Source of the DNA: Armatimonadota bacterium
GTDB lineage: Bacteria > Armatimonadota > Zipacnadia > UBA1398 > JAKPQA01
Assembly (NCBI GenBank): GCA_029547025.1
Contig: JAKPQA010000124.1
Coordinates: forward strand, 1 to 64,000
DNA: 64,000 nucleotides
Reading direction: 5' to 3'
Positions 15,752-23,616 of the stretch are shown here, in pieces. Below the pieces are notes generated by a model that worked only from the letters and a program-made list of their open reading frames with translations, did no database searches and had not been told where the DNA came from. A program made the position numbers and the translations under genes. The stretch's first letter is position 1. Each line of letters starts with the position of its first letter.

Positions 15752-16135
15752 GTGCTCGACAGCGAGGCGTCTCGGATTGCTGGGGCCGGGCCGGACGCCG
15801 TCTTGCGCGAGCTGATCCGGCTGTCGCGCGACCAACACACGGCCCTGTGCGCCGGCGATCTTGAGCGCGTTCGGGAGTTCATGGAGGCCCGGGCCGAGTT
15901 GTTGCGTGTATGGGGGTCCGAGTACCGGCCGCGCCCCGAAGACGCCTCTTCGGTAACCGATGAGCTGCGCTGTGCGCTGGCGTCTGCTGATGCCGACTTG
16001 GCGCGCGCGCTTGAGGAGCGGTTGGGCGCCACGGCTGAGGAGCTCCGGCAAGTCCGTCGCGCGCGGCGAGCGTGGCGAGGCTACCTCGAACCGCGTGGCA
16101 CGGGAGCGGGCCGGATCGTGGACCGCACTGGCTAG
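15752..16135 (+). CDS. FlgN-like flagellar chaperone
   Basis: The protein has 127 residues from GTG 15752; GGAGGGG lies about nine bases upstream. It is nearly all helix, with Leu/Ala/Glu/Arg heptad character and no signal peptide. The segment LIRLSRDQHTALCAGDLE (about 22-39) has the FlgN pattern of a helix starting with a hydrophobic-x-x-x-Gln/Lys motif followed by a Gly-Asp-Leu turn. FlgN keeps the hook-filament junction proteins FlgK and FlgL soluble for export. Those genes are not in the window. Size, composition and position at the head of the flagellar block support the call, but small helical proteins are easy to misassign; FliT-like is the alternative. Confidence 0.6.
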   Translation: MLDSEASRIAGAGPDAVLRELIRLSRDQHTALCAGDLERVREFMEARAELLRVWGSEYRPRPEDASSVTDELRCALASADADLARALEERLGATAEELRQVRRARRAWRGYLEPRGTGAGRIVDRTG

Positions 16136-16179
16136 GCCGTGCTCAAGAGCCTGAGCGGACCGAGTCAGGGGGTGCGAGT

Positions 16180-16476
16180 GTGGTCACCCTTCGTGGAGTG
16201 GGGATCTCGGTTCGTGTCCCCGATTCCCAGGCACATCTCCGGGTCTTGGGGGAGGCCGTCGGCGCGCTGGGGCGGATGCGGCGTGAGGCTCGTGCACACG
16301 ACGGCACGATCATTGCCGAGAGCCTTACCTGCTACCGAAGCCCCTCCGAATCGGGCAGCACTCGGCTTCGGGCTTCCGCATCATTGACGCATCAGTACCA
16401 TGTGGCAACGGGCCGTACTGAGCGCGGTATTGCGCAGAGCGCATCGAACCCGGTCAGGGTGGACGTTCGGGTCTGA
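16180..16476 (+). CDS. small protein of unknown function
   Basis: The product has 98 residues from GTG 16180; AGGGGG (16167-16172) lies seven bases upstream. I recognise no family. The N-terminal half (to about 50) reads like an alpha/beta segment; the C-terminal half is rich in Ser, Arg and His. There is no signal peptide, membrane helix or Cys motif. It lies between the FlgN-like gene (44 bases upstream) and cheC (125 bases downstream) and may be flagellar. Third-codon GC is lower than in its neighbours, so a spurious frame is possible. Confidence 0.4.
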   Translation: MVTLRGVGISVRVPDSQAHLRVLGEAVGALGRMRREARAHDGTIIAESLTCYRSPSESGSTRLRASASLTHQYHVATGRTERGIAQSASNPVRVDVRV

Positions 16477-16601
16477 GCCTGAGTGCCTCGCTCCCGGCGA
16501 GACGCGGGTATGAGGCTGCCCGAATGAGGGACGCTGGGCGGCCGGGGGCCACTGGCTCGCTGAGCGGCGACGCGGGAACCGGAACGAGGGGGATCCTGTT
16601 C

Positions 16602-17222
16602 ATGGCATTCGAGGCCGAGGGCATCACCGAACTGCAGCTGGACGCGCTGCGTGAGGTGGGCAACATCGGAGCGGGCCACGCCGCAACCGCGCTGGCGGAC
16701 CTGCTCGGTGAGGAGATCGACATCACCGTGCCCACTGCGGGGCTCCGCCGGACAGAGGAAATCGCGGCCAGCCCGGAGGCCGCGGAGGCGATGGTGGTCG
16801 GAGTCCTGTTCATCGTCGAGGGCGATGCGGGCGGTGTCATCGTCTATGTGTTCTCCGAGGCGGACGCGCGCTTCTTGTCTGACCGGCTCATGGGGCTCGA
16901 ACCGGGCACGACACAGCAGATCGACGAGATGGGATGCTCGATGCTTGGCGAAGTCGGGAATATCCTGTCGGGGTCATTCGTGACGGCACTGGCGGAGTTC
17001 ACGCACTTGGATTTCGGCCTCTCGCCACCCAACGTGGCCGTGGACACGCTCGCGACGATCCTCAGTGAGATCACGGTGACGGCCGAGGCGCTTGGTGAGC
17101 TGTCGCTGGAACTCGATACGCACTTTGTCCAGCAGAGCGGGCAGTTGGAGGGCCGATTCTACTATCTGATGGATCGGGACAGCCTGGGCGCCATTCTGGG
17201 CGCGCTCGGCATGGCGGGGTAG
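16602..17222 (+). CDS. cheC: CheY-P phosphatase CheC
   Basis: CheC dephosphorylates CheY-P and is stimulated by CheD. The protein has 206 residues, the usual length, from ATG 16602; GAGGGGG lies about 10 bases upstream. Both copies of the active-site signature [D/S]-x3-E-x2-N-x22-P are intact: Asp14/Glu18/Asn21/Pro44 and Ser113/Glu117/Asn120/Pro143. Two active centres are characteristic of CheC as opposed to CheX. cheD follows after nine bases, as in Bacillus and Thermotoga-like gene orders, so the two are almost certainly cotranscribed and work together. Confidence 0.95.
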   Translation: MAFEAEGITELQLDALREVGNIGAGHAATALADLLGEEIDITVPTAGLRRTEEIAASPEAAEAMVVGVLFIVEGDAGGVIVYVFSEADARFLSDRLMGLEPGTTQQIDEMGCSMLGEVGNILSGSFVTALAEFTHLDFGLSPPNVAVDTLATILSEITVTAEALGELSLELDTHFVQQSGQLEGRFYYLMDRDSLGAILGALGMAG

Positions 17223-17231
17223 GAGGAGCTC

Positions 17232-17738
17232 GTGGGGCTGTCGATACCGGTGGGGATGGCCGAGGTGAAGGCGAGCAAGACGGCGGACGACTCGCTGTCG
17301 GCGCTGGGTCTGGGGTCCTGTATCGGGGTGTGCGTGTATGACCCCCGGGCGCGTGTCGCCGGGCTGGCGCACGTGATGCTGCCCGATAGCGCGGTCATCC
17401 GTGCGACGGATCGCGTGGTTGAGGGCAAGTTCGCGGACACTGCGGTGCCAGCTCTGGTTCAGCGGGTGGAGTCGCTGGGGGCTCGGCGTGCAGACCTTCG
17501 TGCCGCGATCGCGGGCGGCGCCCAGGTGTTTTCCTTCGCCACGAGCAGCCCCGCGCTGGCCATCGGCAGCCGCAATGCCGAGGCGGTTGTCGCGGCACTC
17601 AAGACGGCGGGGATCCCTCTGCTGGCTCAGGACTGCGGCGGCACCGTGGGGCGGACGGTGACACTGGATGTCGCTTCGGGGCTGGTTCGCGTGCGCGTCG
17701 TGGGTGGCGAGCCCGTGGATCTGTACCGGCTCGGGTAG
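17232..17738 (+). CDS. cheD: chemoreceptor glutamine deamidase CheD
   Basis: CheD deamidates glutamines on chemoreceptors and binds CheC. The protein has 168 residues from GTG 17232, which follows AGGAGGAGC. The catalytic Cys30 lies in LGLGSCIGVCVYD and the catalytic His47 in GLAHVMLP, with the usual spacing; the conserved Ala-Gly-Gly-Ala-Gln segment (AAIAGGAQVF) is at about 89-98. Complete and canonical. No receptor gene is in the window, so its substrates are encoded elsewhere. Confidence 0.95.
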   Translation: MGLSIPVGMAEVKASKTADDSLSALGLGSCIGVCVYDPRARVAGLAHVMLPDSAVIRATDRVVEGKFADTAVPALVQRVESLGARRADLRAAIAGGAQVFSFATSSPALAIGSRNAEAVVAALKTAGIPLLAQDCGGTVGRTVTLDVASGLVRVRVVGGEPVDLYRLG

Positions 17739-17814
17739 TCGCCGGGCGGCGGTGGGCCGCAGACGCCGCGTGCGTCAAGGTCACGGGGATGTTGGTGGAA
17801 GGGGGTTGGTCAGC

Positions 17815-18255
17815 ATGCAGGGCGCCAGACTACGGAGCTGCAAACAGTGCGGGCGACCGTTCCGCATGGTTCGCGAGCCGTTCTGTGTGGACTGCCTCAA
17901 GCTACAGGATGAGGAGTTCGCCCGTATCACGCGCTATCTGCGCGACAACCCAAAGAGTGGCACGCAGGAGATCAGCGAAGCGACGGGAGTCTCGGTCGGC
18001 CAGATACTGTACTTCTTGAGAAGTGGCCGCCTGGACACGGTGAGTTTTCCGATGGACGTGACGCTCAACTGCGAGATCTGCGGCAAGCCCATCAAGTCAG
18101 GGAGTCGCTGCGGGCCGTGCGCAGAAAAACTGGCGAATGAGTTTCGGAAGGCCCGGAGCGCTGAGGCGGGGAGGTCCGTCGAACCGAAGCACGAGGAGAC
18201 GGCGGCGAAGGAACGCACCCCCGACTCATACATCACATACCACCGAGACAAGTAG
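17815..18255 (+). CDS. YvyF-like flagellar operon zinc protein
   Basis: The protein has 146 residues from ATG 17815, behind GGAAGGGGG. The N-terminal zinc ribbon uses Cys9, Cys12, Cys24 and Cys27. The middle (about 36-73) is a winged or MerR-like helix-turn-helix (GTQEISEATGVSVGQILYFL). A second Cys cluster follows: Cys86, Cys89, Cys99, Cys102. This layout matches the flagellar operon protein family of YvyF (TIGR03826), which in Firmicutes sits next to flgM/flgN. Its role is thought to be regulatory; DNA binding is an inference from the helix-turn-helix. The acidic/basic C-terminus is not conserved. Confidence 0.85.
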   Translation: MQGARLRSCKQCGRPFRMVREPFCVDCLKLQDEEFARITRYLRDNPKSGTQEISEATGVSVGQILYFLRSGRLDTVSFPMDVTLNCEICGKPIKSGSRCGPCAEKLANEFRKARSAEAGRSVEPKHEETAAKERTPDSYITYHRDK

Positions 18256-18268
18256 AGGCGGCCCGACC

Positions 18269-19168
18269 GTGCAGAGGATGGGTACTACGAGCCCAACTCC
18301 AGACGAGATCGTGCAGCGCGTCCGTGACCTGCCTGCGATGCCGCTTGTGGTGACCCAGGTGCTGCGAGCCACGCGCGATCCAGACAGCTCGGTGGCCGAC
18401 GTCGCTCAGATACTGGGCACGGACCAGGGGCTGACCGCCCGGGTGCTGCGGCTGGCGAACTCGGCGCTCTTCGGCTTCCCGCGTCGTGTGGCCACACTGA
18501 CCGACGCGGTAGTCCTGCTTGGGTTCAGCACCCTGCGCAGCCTGGTCCTCGCCGGAACTGCCTTCGGGCTCCTCAACCGTGCCGTGAGCGGGTACTCGCT
18601 CGACAAAGGCGCGCTGTGGCGCCACTCCATGGGTGCCGGCGTGGCGGCTCGCCTTGTGTGCCAGCGCCAGCGGCTGCGCCGCCTCACCGAGGAGGCCTTT
18701 GTGGCCGGTGTGCTGCATGACATGGGCAAGCTGGTCCTCGACACCTATGTCCGTGAGCAGTTCAGCCAGATCATCCAGCGGGTCGAGGAGAACCGCGAGC
18801 CCTTCATGGCGGCCGAGCGTGCCATCCTCGGCTATGACCACGCTCAACTCGGCGCCATGGCCGCCGAGACCTGGGCCCTCCCCGCAGACTTGTGTGAGGC
18901 CATCCGACTACACCACGAGCCGCCGCCATGGTCCGAGCCCCGCCTGTTCCACGTGGTGCATGTGGCGGATGTGATCGCGCTGTCGCTCGGGATGGGGCTC
19001 GGGAGCGATGGCCTCAACTACGCCGTCGATTCGGGCGCCATGGAGACGCTGGGGCTTTCGGGCGCCGATGTGGAGGAACTGATTTCGCAGATGCCAGACG
19101 CCCTGACTGACATCGATACGTTCCTGGGCGAGGATGGCGGGGCCGCCGGTGGGGGCGGTGCCGCGTGA
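18269..19168 (+). CDS. HDOD-domain signalling protein
   Basis: The protein has 299 residues. GTG 18269 is preferred because AGAGGCGG sits at the right distance; ATG 18278 is an in-frame alternative. The HDOD domain (about 12-215) includes LPAMPLVVTQVL and the LARVLRLANS-type helix. Unlike many HDOD proteins it keeps HD-domain residues: His119 in WRHS and His150-Asp151 in LHDMGKL. It could therefore retain metal-dependent phosphodiesterase activity, though the motif set looks incomplete. HDOD proteins usually take part in cyclic-di-GMP or flagellar signalling. cheB starts within its last four bases, so the two are translationally coupled. Confidence 0.9.
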   Translation: MQRMGTTSPTPDEIVQRVRDLPAMPLVVTQVLRATRDPDSSVADVAQILGTDQGLTARVLRLANSALFGFPRRVATLTDAVVLLGFSTLRSLVLAGTAFGLLNRAVSGYSLDKGALWRHSMGAGVAARLVCQRQRLRRLTEEAFVAGVLHDMGKLVLDTYVREQFSQIIQRVEENREPFMAAERAILGYDHAQLGAMAAETWALPADLCEAIRLHHEPPPWSEPRLFHVVHVADVIALSLGMGLGSDGLNYAVDSGAMETLGLSGADVEELISQMPDALTDIDTFLGEDGGAAGGGGAA

Positions 19169-20235
19169 CCCGGCGGACGCGCGTTCTCGTTGTCGATGAC
19201 TCGGCGTTCATGCGGAAGATGATCGCCGAGCTGCTGGGGGCTGAGCCCGATGTTGAGGTCGTCGGCTCCGCCCGTAATGGCGAGGAGGGCGTCGCGCTCA
19301 CCCAGTCCCTGCGCCCCGATGTGGTCACCCTGGACATCGAGATGCCCGTCATGGACGGGCTCACGGCTCTTCGGACCATCATGGCCAAGTGTGCGACTCC
19401 GGTGGTGATGCTGAGCAGCCTGACGGCCGACGGCGGCGACATCACCATGCGCGCCCTGCGTTACGGGGCGGCGGACTTCGTGCACAAGCCTTCAGGCGCG
19501 ATCTCGCTCGACATCGCCAAGGTGCGCGACGAGCTGGTCAGCAAGGTGCGCGCTGCCGCGACCGTCGATGTGCGGAGACTGGCGCCGTCCGTGCTGCCGG
19601 TCCCGGCCATGCCGGCGGCGGCTCCGGTGAGTCCCGAGGCGCCGCGCCGGGCTCCAACGGCCGGTCCGGCCGACCGGCTGGTGGCGATCGGGACATCCAC
19701 CGGAGGTCCGCGGGCACTGCAGGCCGTCGTTCCGTTCCTGCCGGCGGATCTGCCGGCAGGCGTTCTGATCGTGCAGCACATGCCACCCAAGTTCACCAAG
19801 TCGCTGGCCGACCGGCTCAATGCGGATTCGCAGATCGAAGTGCGCGAGGCCCAGCCGGGGGACACCGTCACCACGGGGGTTGCCCTTCTGGCGCCGGGCG
19901 ACTATCACATGCGGGTGACGGCTGATCGGCGGATTGAGCTCACGCAAGACCCGCCGCTCTGGGGTGTGCGGCCTGCAGTGGACGTCATGCTCGACTCGGC
20001 GGTGCGGCTGTTCGAGCGCCGGATGTTGGCCGTTGTGATGACCGGGATGGGGCGAGACGGACGCGACGGTTGCGTCCAGGTCCGGCAAGCGGGCGGACGC
20101 GTGGTTGCCGAACACGAGGAGACATGCGTGGTCTACGGGATGCCGCGCGCGGTGGTCGAGGCGGGGGTCGCCGACGAGGTGCTTCCCCTGCCCCAGATTG
20201 CCGCAGCGATCAGCCGGATTGCCGCGCGACTGTAA
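19165..20235 (+). CDS. cheB: chemotaxis methylesterase/deamidase CheB
   Basis: CheB removes methyl groups from chemoreceptor glutamates and resets receptor sensitivity. The protein has 356 residues. The receiver domain (about 5-125) has Asp11/Asp12, phospho-acceptor Asp57, and Lys108 in the VHKP turn. A linker leads to the catalytic domain, with the triad Ser178 in GTSTGG, His205 in QHMPP and Asp298 in MTGMGRDG. Complete and standard. Its start overlaps the HDOD stop (GTGA), and cheR follows after 32 bases. Confidence 0.97.
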   Translation: MTRRTRVLVVDDSAFMRKMIAELLGAEPDVEVVGSARNGEEGVALTQSLRPDVVTLDIEMPVMDGLTALRTIMAKCATPVVMLSSLTADGGDITMRALRYGAADFVHKPSGAISLDIAKVRDELVSKVRAAATVDVRRLAPSVLPVPAMPAAAPVSPEAPRRAPTAGPADRLVAIGTSTGGPRALQAVVPFLPADLPAGVLIVQHMPPKFTKSLADRLNADSQIEVREAQPGDTVTTGVALLAPGDYHMRVTADRRIELTQDPPLWGVRPAVDVMLDSAVRLFERRMLAVVMTGMGRDGRDGCVQVRQAGGRVVAEHEETCVVYGMPRAVVEAGVADEVLPLPQIAAAISRIAARL

Positions 20236-20267
20236 GGAATGCTCTGGGCCAGAGGAGGATCGGGTGC

Positions 20268-21152
20268 GTGGATCAGGACATCGAGGTTCTGGCGCGAACG
20301 ATCCGCCGCTTGACCGGAATCGAGATTGGTTATTATAAGCCCAATCAGCTGCAGCGCCGGCTGGGGAACATGATGGGCCGGGCGGGGGCCCGCACGTTCG
20401 CCGAGTACGCGCGAGTCCTCGAGACCGACCCCGACGCCCTGGCCTACTTCGTCGACAAGTTCACGATCAACGTCTCCGAACTGTTCCGCAACCCCGAGAA
20501 GTTTGAGCAGTTGCGCGACCACTTCCTCGCGCCCATGCTGAGGCGTTTCGGACGGCTCAGCATCTGGAGCGCAGGGTGCTCGATCGGGGCCGAGATCTAC
20601 TCGGTGGTCATGCTGATGGATCAGCTGGATCCCAGGGGGACGCACCGGTACCTGGCCACCGACATTGATGCGGCCGTGCTTGAGCGCGCGCGGAAGGGGC
20701 AGTACTGCGACCAGGATGTGCGGAACGTAGCGCCAGCACTCATGAGCCGCTACTTCACGCGGGAGGGCTCGACATGGCAGGTCTGTGACGCCATTCGCTC
20801 CCGGGTGCAGTTCCGGCGCCATGATCTGCTGCAGGATCGATTCGAGTCCGGGTTTCATCTGATTCTGTGCCGCAATGTGGTCATCTACTTCAATGACGAC
20901 GCGAAGTCCGTGCTCTACCGTAGGTTCTACGAGGCTTTGGTGCCTGGCGGGGCCCTGTTCGTAGGCGGGACCGAGCGGATCCCGGATGCGCGGGAAATCG
21001 GGTTCCAGACGACCATGCCATTCTTCTATGTCCGCCCCGATGGGCAACCGGGTAGCCGCGGGGCCGCCAGTCTGAACCAAGGCACGGGCTTGCCCGCCCG
21101 GGGCGCGGGGGTATCAGGGCCGAGCGAACGGCATCGACGGGGTACGCAGTAA
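20268..21152 (+). CDS. cheR: chemotaxis methyltransferase CheR
   Basis: CheR methylates chemoreceptor glutamates with SAM. The protein has 294 residues from GTG 20268; GAGGAGG lies nine bases upstream. The N-terminal helical domain (about 5-75) holds the receptor/SAM-binding segment with FTINVSELFRNP. The SAM-binding loop is SAGCSIGAE at 101-109 and CRNVVIYF lies at 201-208. The C-terminal 30 residues are Gly/Ser/Arg-rich and resemble the flexible tail seen in some CheR proteins, but no receptor-binding pentapeptide is evident. It forms the adaptation pair with cheB. Confidence 0.96.
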   Translation: MDQDIEVLARTIRRLTGIEIGYYKPNQLQRRLGNMMGRAGARTFAEYARVLETDPDALAYFVDKFTINVSELFRNPEKFEQLRDHFLAPMLRRFGRLSIWSAGCSIGAEIYSVVMLMDQLDPRGTHRYLATDIDAAVLERARKGQYCDQDVRNVAPALMSRYFTREGSTWQVCDAIRSRVQFRRHDLLQDRFESGFHLILCRNVVIYFNDDAKSVLYRRFYEALVPGGALFVGGTERIPDAREIGFQTTMPFFYVRPDGQPGSRGAASLNQGTGLPARGAGVSGPSERHRRGTQ

Positions 21153-21164
21153 GGGGGAACGGAC

Positions 21165-21527
21165 GTGGCACGTGTCATGATCGTGGACGATGCGATGTTC
21201 ATGAGGGTGACCCTCAAGAACATCCTCACCAAAGAGGGGCACGAGGTCGTCGCGGAGGCGCAGAATGGGGAAGAGGCCGTGGCCCGCTACGCGGAGACCA
21301 AGCCCGACGTCGTCACCATGGACATCACCATGCCCAAGATGGACGGCATCTCCGCAGTCAAGGCCATCATCGCCGAGCATCCCGAGGCCCGCATTGTGAT
21401 GTGCACTGCCATGGGGCAGAAGAACATGGTTATGGAAGCCATCCAAGCCGGTGCCAAGGACTTCATTGTGAAGCCTTTCCAGCCCGAGCGCGTCATCGAG
21501 GGCATCGCGAAGGTTGTCGGTGCCTAG
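21165..21527 (+). CDS. cheY: CheY-type response regulator
   Basis: The protein has 120 residues from GTG 21165, behind AAGGGGG. It is a single receiver domain with Asp8/Asp9, phospho-acceptor Asp53, Thr81 and Lys103 in VKPF. The segment VMCTAMGQKNMVMEAIQAGA (about 78-97) is the pattern of the CheY proteins of Firmicutes and Thermotogae that bind the flagellar switch through FliM/FliY. The phosphatases CheC and CheX are encoded nearby. The phosphate donor CheA is not in the window. Confidence 0.95.
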   Translation: MARVMIVDDAMFMRVTLKNILTKEGHEVVAEAQNGEEAVARYAETKPDVVTMDITMPKMDGISAVKAIIAEHPEARIVMCTAMGQKNMVMEAIQAGAKDFIVKPFQPERVIEGIAKVVGA

Positions 21528-21586
21528 AACGCCGGCGACAGGTTCTTGGTGGCCCTCAGAGGCGCGTCGACGGAAGGAACTGCGGC

Positions 21587-22054
21587 GTGAAAGTCGACTT
21601 TGTGAACCCATTTGTCGGGTCTGCTTTCTCGGTTCTCCAGATGGTCATCGGCGACTCACCCAAGCGGGGCGAGCTGGCCGCGCGCACCAAGCTCTTCAAG
21701 TCGCAGCCCGTCACCATCGTCATCGGTGTCGTGGGGGCTGTTCATGGCCAGGTCTTGTACGGCATGAGTCAGGAGACGGCCAGACGGCTCTCCGGAGCCA
21801 TGATTGGCCAGGAGGTGCCCGAGCTGGACGAGCTGGCCATCAGCGCTCTGGCCGAGCTGGGCAACATGATCACGGGCAATGCGGCCTCCCAGCTCGCCCA
21901 GGCGGGCTACATCGCCGATCTGGCCCCTCCTGCCGTGATCCAGGGCCCCGAGATCATCATCCTGACGGTCGAGGCCGCGCTCGTCGTGCCCGTGATCACG
22001 GGCTGCGGGACGATCGAGATCAACATCGCTCTGGAGGAAGCACGGCAGGCTTAG
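21587..22054 (+). CDS. cheX: CheY-P phosphatase CheX
   Basis: The protein has 155 residues from GTG 21587; GGAAGGA lies eight bases upstream. It carries a single phosphatase signature (ISALAELGNMITG at about 85-97, Glu90 and Asn93), as expected for CheX, a dimeric CheY-P phosphatase. The opening MKVDFVNPFVGSAFSVL is typical of the family. CheX, CheC and FliY all carry related phosphatase folds here. It follows cheY by 59 bases. Confidence 0.92.
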   Translation: MKVDFVNPFVGSAFSVLQMVIGDSPKRGELAARTKLFKSQPVTIVIGVVGAVHGQVLYGMSQETARRLSGAMIGQEVPELDELAISALAELGNMITGNAASQLAQAGYIADLAPPAVIQGPEIIILTVEAALVVPVITGCGTIEINIALEEARQA

Positions 22055-22079
22055 TCCAGCCAGGGATCGATCGGGGACG

Positions 22080-22889
22080 ATGATGACCGAGGACGAGGCG
22101 CGGCGAGTGCTGGGGGTGGGGCCCCGGGCCACGATTGACGAGCTTCGCGAGGCCCGGCGCCGCCTGCTTCTGAAGTACCATCCCGACCACAATCCCGGCC
22201 GACAAGCCTGGGCCGCCCGGGCGACTCGCGCGGTACTCGAGGCTTTCACGCGGCTGGCTGACCGTCCCGCGCCATTGCAGCCACCGCCAGATCCTTCGGC
22301 CCCTCGGGCCGCTCAGGTGGAACGCCTCCGCGAGTTCCTGGACCGTCAGCGCGCAGCCCGCAAGGCTCCTGGGTCTGGCGACGCCCGCGCGAGCGCGGCG
22401 CCACGCTCGGTCACGACTGCCCCTCCACGCCGCCAGACCACCCTGGCGACGACGCCGGAAGTGCCCTTCGTGCTGTTCTCGGTGGACAGCCGAGTGTTCG
22501 CGCTTCCCGTGAGCAGTGTGGTGGAGGTGGTCCGGGCGGATGTCGAGTGTTTCAGCGACGAGTCGCGGCCAGCTCGCACACACCCCTTTGTCGTGGGCCG
22601 GATGAGGTTCCGCGACGCGCAAATCCCCGTCGTCGATCTCTCCGGAGCGTTGGGCCTCGAGGCTTCTGGCTCGGCATGCGACCACGTTGTCGTGGTCGAC
22701 TGGCGGTCGGCTCGCCTCGGTGTGGCCGTGTCGAGGGTGCACGAGGTGACTCGGGTGCGCCCTTCGGCCATCGAGCCTCCTCCTCCCGAGCTGGCGCAGA
22801 TGCGCGGCTGCGTACGGGGCGTGTTCGCCCGCGGTACAGAGACCGTCTACGTGCCTCACCTCGAAGCTCTCGTGGCCCTCGGTGCCTGA
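22080..22889 (+). CDS. J-domain/CheW fusion protein
   Basis: The 269-residue protein starts at ATG 22080 behind GGGG. Residues 1 to about 62 form a J domain with the diagnostic His34-Pro35-Asp36 (YHPDHNPG), the motif that activates DnaK-type chaperones. A Pro/Ala/Arg-rich linker spans about 63-125. Residues about 130-265 form a CheW domain: FVLFSVDSRVFALPVSSVVEV, the VVGRMRFRDAQIPVVDLSG strand pair, then VVVVDWRSARLGVAVSRVHEV. CheW couples CheA to receptors. A free CheW is not in the window, so this could be the coupling protein, possibly under chaperone control. It ends the chemotaxis block 22 bases before a candidate promoter. Domain calls are firm; the combined function is unknown. Confidence 0.9.
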   Translation: MMTEDEARRVLGVGPRATIDELREARRRLLLKYHPDHNPGRQAWAARATRAVLEAFTRLADRPAPLQPPPDPSAPRAAQVERLREFLDRQRAARKAPGSGDARASAAPRSVTTAPPRRQTTLATTPEVPFVLFSVDSRVFALPVSSVVEVVRADVECFSDESRPARTHPFVVGRMRFRDAQIPVVDLSGALGLEASGSACDHVVVVDWRSARLGVAVSRVHEVTRVRPSAIEPPPPELAQMRGCVRGVFARGTETVYVPHLEALVALGA

Positions 22890-22911
22890 CGCGGCAGCGT
22901 TTACCCAACTT

Positions 22912-22941
22912 TTGCAGCGCGGGCCAGAGGAAGGCCATAAT
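22912..22941 (+). promoter_or_regulatory. candidate promoter for the flgB operon
   Basis: TTGCAG (22912-22917) and CATAAT (22936-22941) are 18 bases apart; the second hexamer matches the -10 consensus at five of six positions, the first only at three. It would give a leader of about 270 bases before flgB. No sigma-28 or sigma-54 element was found instead. Confidence 0.4.
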
Positions 22942-22952
22942 CTGGTGGGGAA

Positions 22953-23125
22953 TCGTGCGAGAGTCGCACGAAGGGGAGTGGAGTCGGGAGCGATACGGAG
23001 TCCAGGACAGAGCGTGGGTTGTGCGCCGGACTGCTAGGCAGAGGCCACCCGCACCGCTGACTGACTGATGCGGTGCCTCCGGAATACACGCTCTCCTCGC
23101 GCTGATGCTGGCGTCTGCTGCCAGC
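22953..23125 (+). promoter_or_regulatory. structured 5' leader of flgB
   Basis: The leader contains a perfect 8-bp hairpin with a three-base loop (22953-22960 pairing with 22964-22971), a 7-bp hairpin (23051-23057 pairing with 23070-23076, 12-base loop) and a 6-bp hairpin (23107-23112 pairing with 23120-23125). It does not clearly match a riboswitch class I know. The bases between it and the start (23126-23215) show nothing I recognise. Confidence 0.4.
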
Positions 23126-23215
23126 GATGCCCTCTGGGCTCCTCGATCGCCCGCATCCCTCCCCTGGCGCACTGGCCGCGCAGTTCCTGTCGGGCTCCGT
23201 TGCCGACGGGTGTGC

Positions 23216-23605
23216 ATGGGATCGGGGGTGACGCCGGTGGGTTGGCTCTTCGATGATGTGCCGAACCGTGTGCTGAAGCTCGGTATGGATGTGGCGGCTC
23301 TCAGGCATCAGGTCATCGCCAACAACATCGCCAATGTCGACACGCCCTACTTCAAGGCCTCGGATGTGTCGTTCGAGGAGCAGTTGCGCGCCGCTCTGAG
23401 CAGCGGCGGCGCGGGCGCTGCCGAGCTGGCCGAGGCGGGTCCCGTGGTGTACCGTGTGCCTGCGACGCGGTTCCGGATCGACGGCAACACGGTGGACATC
23501 GACTGGGAGACCGTGAAGCTGAGCCAGAACACGGGGCGTTACAACGCCCAAGCCGCAGTGCTGCGCCGCCGTCTGGCCATGTGGCGGCGGGTGGCCGGGG
23601 AGTAG
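23216..23605 (+). CDS. flgB: flagellar proximal rod protein FlgB
   Basis: FlgB is a rod component above the MS ring. The protein has 129 residues, the usual size. It shows the rod/hook family N-terminal motif at about 25-45 (HQVIANNIANVDTPYFK), where ANNIANxxTPG/YK is diagnostic. The start is uncertain: ATG 23216 and GTG 23228 are both in frame and neither has a strong ribosome-binding site, which fits regulation by the long leader. flgC follows after 11 bases. Confidence 0.93.
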   Translation: MGSGVTPVGWLFDDVPNRVLKLGMDVAALRHQVIANNIANVDTPYFKASDVSFEEQLRAALSSGGAGAAELAEAGPVVYRVPATRFRIDGNTVDIDWETVKLSQNTGRYNAQAAVLRRRLAMWRRVAGE

Positions 23606-23616
23606 GAGGGATCACC

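Noticed and set aside
15484-15864. A 126-codon frame with a good ribosome-binding site ahead of the FlgN-like gene
   Set aside because: It overlaps the FlgN-like gene out of frame, lacks domain resemblance and is not the expected FlgM. Too weak to list as a gene.
22938-23060. Possible cobalamin riboswitch in the flgB leader
   Set aside because: A GGGGAATC start and an AGTC-x-GGA-type segment recall the class, but the perfect 8-bp hairpin replaces the expected internal helix and the CCCGCxACTG-type core is absent. The downstream genes have no link to corrinoids.
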